From: an uncultured Bacteroidota bacterium
GTDB lineage: Bacteria > Bacteroidota > Bacteroidia > Chitinophagales > LD1
Reading direction: 5' to 3'
Length of the DNA: 30,513 nt
Assembly (NCBI GenBank): GCA_937894725.1
Contig: CALAYL010000034.1
Span: forward strand, 1 to 30,513
The position numbers were made by a program, and so were the translations under genes. Of the stretch, positions 28,449 through 30,513 are shown in pieces. Numbering within the stretch: position 1 is the stretch's first letter; every line of letters starts with the position of its first letter. The notes below the pieces were generated by a model. The model worked only from the letters and a program-made list of their open reading frames with translations, was not told the origin of the DNA and did no database searches.

Positions 28449-30513
28449 ATGGAAAATAAGAACAATCCCTACCTTCTCGCTTTTGAGAAATTGTGTACAG
28501 CAAAAGCTATGGCTGAGTTGTTTGAAGCGCGTAAAGATATATGCGCCAAGTATGTGCACGCCACATCCCGTGGCCACGAAACCATTCAGCTCGCTACAGC
28601 TGCCCAGCTCAAACCCCAAGATCTTGTCTTTCCCTACTATCGTGACGATGCCATGCTGCTGGGTATGGGTTTTAGTCCATTCGATTTGATGTTGCAGTTG
28701 CTCGCCAAAAAAACCGACTATTTTTCGGGGGGTAGAACCTACTATGCGCATCCTTCGAGCAATCGAGAAGATATGCCGAAAATACCACATCAATCTTCGG
28801 CTACAGGTATGCAGGCTATTCCTGCTACAGGTGCTGCACAAGGCATTCAATACAGAGAAAATCAACAGCTCGATGCTTGGGAAACGAGCGAAGCTCCATT
28901 GGTCGTTTGCTCTATAGGCGATGCGGCTATCACCGAGGGTGAGGTATCAGAGGCTTTTCAGATGGCCGCTCTACATCAATATCCGATTTTGTATTTGATT
29001 CAAGATAATGAATGGGATATTTCGGCTCATTCCTCAGAAATTCGCGCCATGGATGCTTCGGCATACCTCAAAGGTTTTGTGGGTATTGACGTTTTTTCGA
29101 TAGATGGCACTGACCCTAAATCAGCTTTTGAAACGCTTGAAAAAGCAGCGCACATCATCCGCAGCGAACGAAGACCTGTGGCCGTTCACGCCAAAGTGCC
29201 TTTGCTCAATCACCATACATCGGGAGTCAGAAAAGAATGGTATAGACCAGCTGATAACCTAGCTTGTGATGCTGCACGTGACCCATTGCCAAAGTTTAAA
29301 CACTTTTTGATAGAACAAAAAATAGCGACCGAAAACGACCTCGTTCTTTTAGCAGCCAATACCCAAAATGTAGTAGCCGAAGACTTTGAGCGGGCGCTCA
29401 AAGAGCCAGACCCCACTGCCGAAGATTTGACTACACATATTTTTGCGCCTGCCACTATCACCGAGGAGCAAGGCGAACGCTGTCCTGCTGGTGCAGAACC
29501 CGTGGTGATGGTCGATGCGGCATTACATGCCGTAGATGAAATTTTAAGAAAGCATCCCGAATCTTTGCTTTATGGCCAAGACGTAGGCGGAGAGCTAGGT
29601 GGAGTATTTAGAGAAGCTGCTTTATTGGCAAAAAAATATGGCGACAAGCGGGTTTTTAATACCCCCATCATGGAGGCTTATATCATCGGCAGCACAGTAG
29701 GTATGAGTGCTACCAGATGCAAACCCATAGTCGAAGTACAGTTTGCAGATTATATTTTCCCAGGTATCAATCAGCTTTACACCGAGCTATCGCGCTCGTG
29801 TTATCTGAGCAATGGCAAATGGCCGGTGCAATCGTTGATTCGCATCCCTATAGGCGCCTATGGTAGTGGTGGCCCTTACCACTCCTCTTCGGTAGAGAGT
29901 GTGGTACTTCAACTCAAAGGCATCAAGGTCGTTTATCCGTCCAACGCAGCCGACATGAAGGGTTTGATGAAAGCCGCTTTTTACGACCCTAATCCGGTGG
30001 TGATGTTCGAACACAAAGGACTTTATTGGAGCAAAGTGAAAGGCACTGAACAAGCAAAAACTATCGAACCAGACGAAAACTATATCGTGCCATTAGGCAA
30101 AGGCAGAGTAGCCCTTTCGGCAGATGAAACGATGGTTGAAAATGGCGAATCGCTCTGTGTGATTACCTACGGCATGGGCGTACATTGGGCATTGAATGCC
30201 GCAAAATTGTTTGTAGGGCAAATCGAAATCATCGACCTCCGTACGCTCAATCCGCTAGACGAAGAATTGATTTTTAGCACGGTGAAAAAACACGGCAAAG
30301 CCCTCGTATTGACTGAGGAAACCATCACGCATTCCTTTGCCGAATCGCTGGCAGGACGCATTAGCCATGCGTGTTTTCAGCAGTTAGATGCCCCCGTAGA
30401 AATACTCGGTGCCGCCAACACGCCTGCTATCCCACTCAATGAAAATCTAGAAAAAGCCATCTTACCGAATGCCGAAAAAGTGGCGGCATGTATGGAGAGG
30501 ATGTTGAGGGATT
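28449..30513 (+). CDS. 2-oxoacid dehydrogenase E1, fused alpha and beta subunits (3' end outside window)
   Basis: The frame stays open for 688 codons to the window edge, so only the last residues and stop are missing. The first about 330 residues are the E1-alpha part, with RGHETIQLATA, FPYYRDDAMLLGMG and the thiamine-diphosphate motif GDAAITEGEVSEAFQ to QDN (157 to about 187). From about 350 the E1-beta part follows, with LLYGQDVGGELGGVF, TPIMEAYIIGSTVGMS, YGSGGPYHSSS and VYPSNAADMKGLMKAA. Such fusions occur in Bacteroidota and are annotated as branched-chain-type (2-oxoisovalerate) dehydrogenases, which decarboxylate branched-chain 2-oxoacids and pass the acyl group to E2. The exact substrate is not settled by sequence. 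E2 and E3 genes are not in view. Confidence 0.9.
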   Translation, partial: MENKNNPYLLAFEKLCTAKAMAELFEARKDICAKYVHATSRGHETIQLATAAQLKPQDLVFPYYRDDAMLLGMGFSPFDLMLQLLAKKTDYFSGGRTYYAHPSSNREDMPKIPHQSSATGMQAIPATGAAQGIQYRENQQLDAWETSEAPLVVCSIGDAAITEGEVSEAFQMAALHQYPILYLIQDNEWDISAHSSEIRAMDASAYLKGFVGIDVFSIDGTDPKSAFETLEKAAHIIRSERRPVAVHAKVPLLNHHTSGVRKEWYRPADNLACDAARDPLPKFKHFLIEQKIATENDLVLLAANTQNVVAEDFERALKEPDPTAEDLTTHIFAPATITEEQGERCPAGAEPVVMVDAALHAVDEILRKHPESLLYGQDVGGELGGVFREAALLAKKYGDKRVFNTPIMEAYIIGSTVGMSATRCKPIVEVQFADYIFPGINQLYTELSRSCYLSNGKWPVQSLIRIPIGAYGSGGPYHSSSVESVVLQLKGIKVVYPSNAADMKGLMKAAFYDPNPVVMFEHKGLYWSKVKGTEQAKTIEPDENYIVPLGKGRVALSADETMVENGESLCVITYGMGVHWALNAAKLFVGQIEIIDLRTLNPLDEELIFSTVKKHGKALVLTEETITHSFAESLAGRISHACFQQLDAPVEILGAANTPAIPLNENLEKAILPNAEKVAACMERMLRD

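Noticed and set aside
28401..28865. 154-codon minus-strand ORF at the start of the E1 gene
   Set aside because: It lies opposite well-conserved E1-alpha coding sequence; its translation is Cys/His-rich noise.

Overview
The window is chromosomal DNA from a member of the Bacteroidota. Four signs support this: promoters of the TTTG / TAnnTTTG type (-33/-7) instead of -35/-10 boxes, weak Shine-Dalgarno sequences, an outer-membrane protein built as DUF5723 + thrombospondin type 3 repeats + OmpA, and small lipoproteins of a Bacteroidota type. The 16S fragment would place the organism more finely with a database search, which I could not run.

Layout. 1-540: the 5' third of a 16S rRNA gene on the minus strand, cut by the window edge. 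541-1117: its leader (boxA, boxB-like hairpin) and a tandem array of four promoter modules. 1426-3010: a plus-strand operon of a GatB/YqeY-domain protein, a CvpA-family protein and a glutamine amidotransferase (PabA/TrpG). 2994-5565: minus-strand ATP synthase genes atpB-atpE-atpF-atpH with no atpA/atpG following, and a terminator-like hairpin between atpE and atpF. 5735-9674: a small unknown protein, the large OmpA-family protein with a textbook terminator, and a membrane-anchored SGNH hydrolase. 9667-13828: a monoacylglycerol-lipase-like hydrolase (minus), then an endonuclease/exonuclease/phosphatase-family protein, histidine ammonia-lyase and an NlpC/P60 lipoprotein. 13835-18147: an exported M16 peptidase divergent from an alpha-oxoamine-synthase-like PLP enzyme. 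18144-21475: an orphan PAS histidine kinase downstream of dnaX.

21559-28093: two small Cys-rich lipoproteins, a conserved small protein, fumarylacetoacetase, a flavin-reductase-like protein, two tandem HSL-type esterases, a LytTR DNA-binding protein, a third Cys-rich lipoprotein and a PH-like membrane protein. 28449-30513: a fused E1 alpha/beta 2-oxoacid dehydrogenase running off the end.

How the genes fit together: most are housekeeping (ribosome synthesis, F0 and delta of ATP synthase, replication clamp loader) mixed with amino-acid breakdown (HutH for histidine, FahA for tyrosine, a branched-chain-type E1) and envelope functions. There is no phage, transposon, CRISPR array or defence island in view.

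The most notable points are: (1) dnaX is split across two frames at an A10 tract, arranged so that only one frame gives the long tau form; (2) the rRNA promoter is repeated as a module, each of the three best copies having a perfect ACGTTG-NN-CAACGT palindrome about 30 bp upstream of the -33 box; (3) the three small lipoproteins share a C-x-K-[CK]-[YF]-x-C motif starting at the lipid-bearing Cys.
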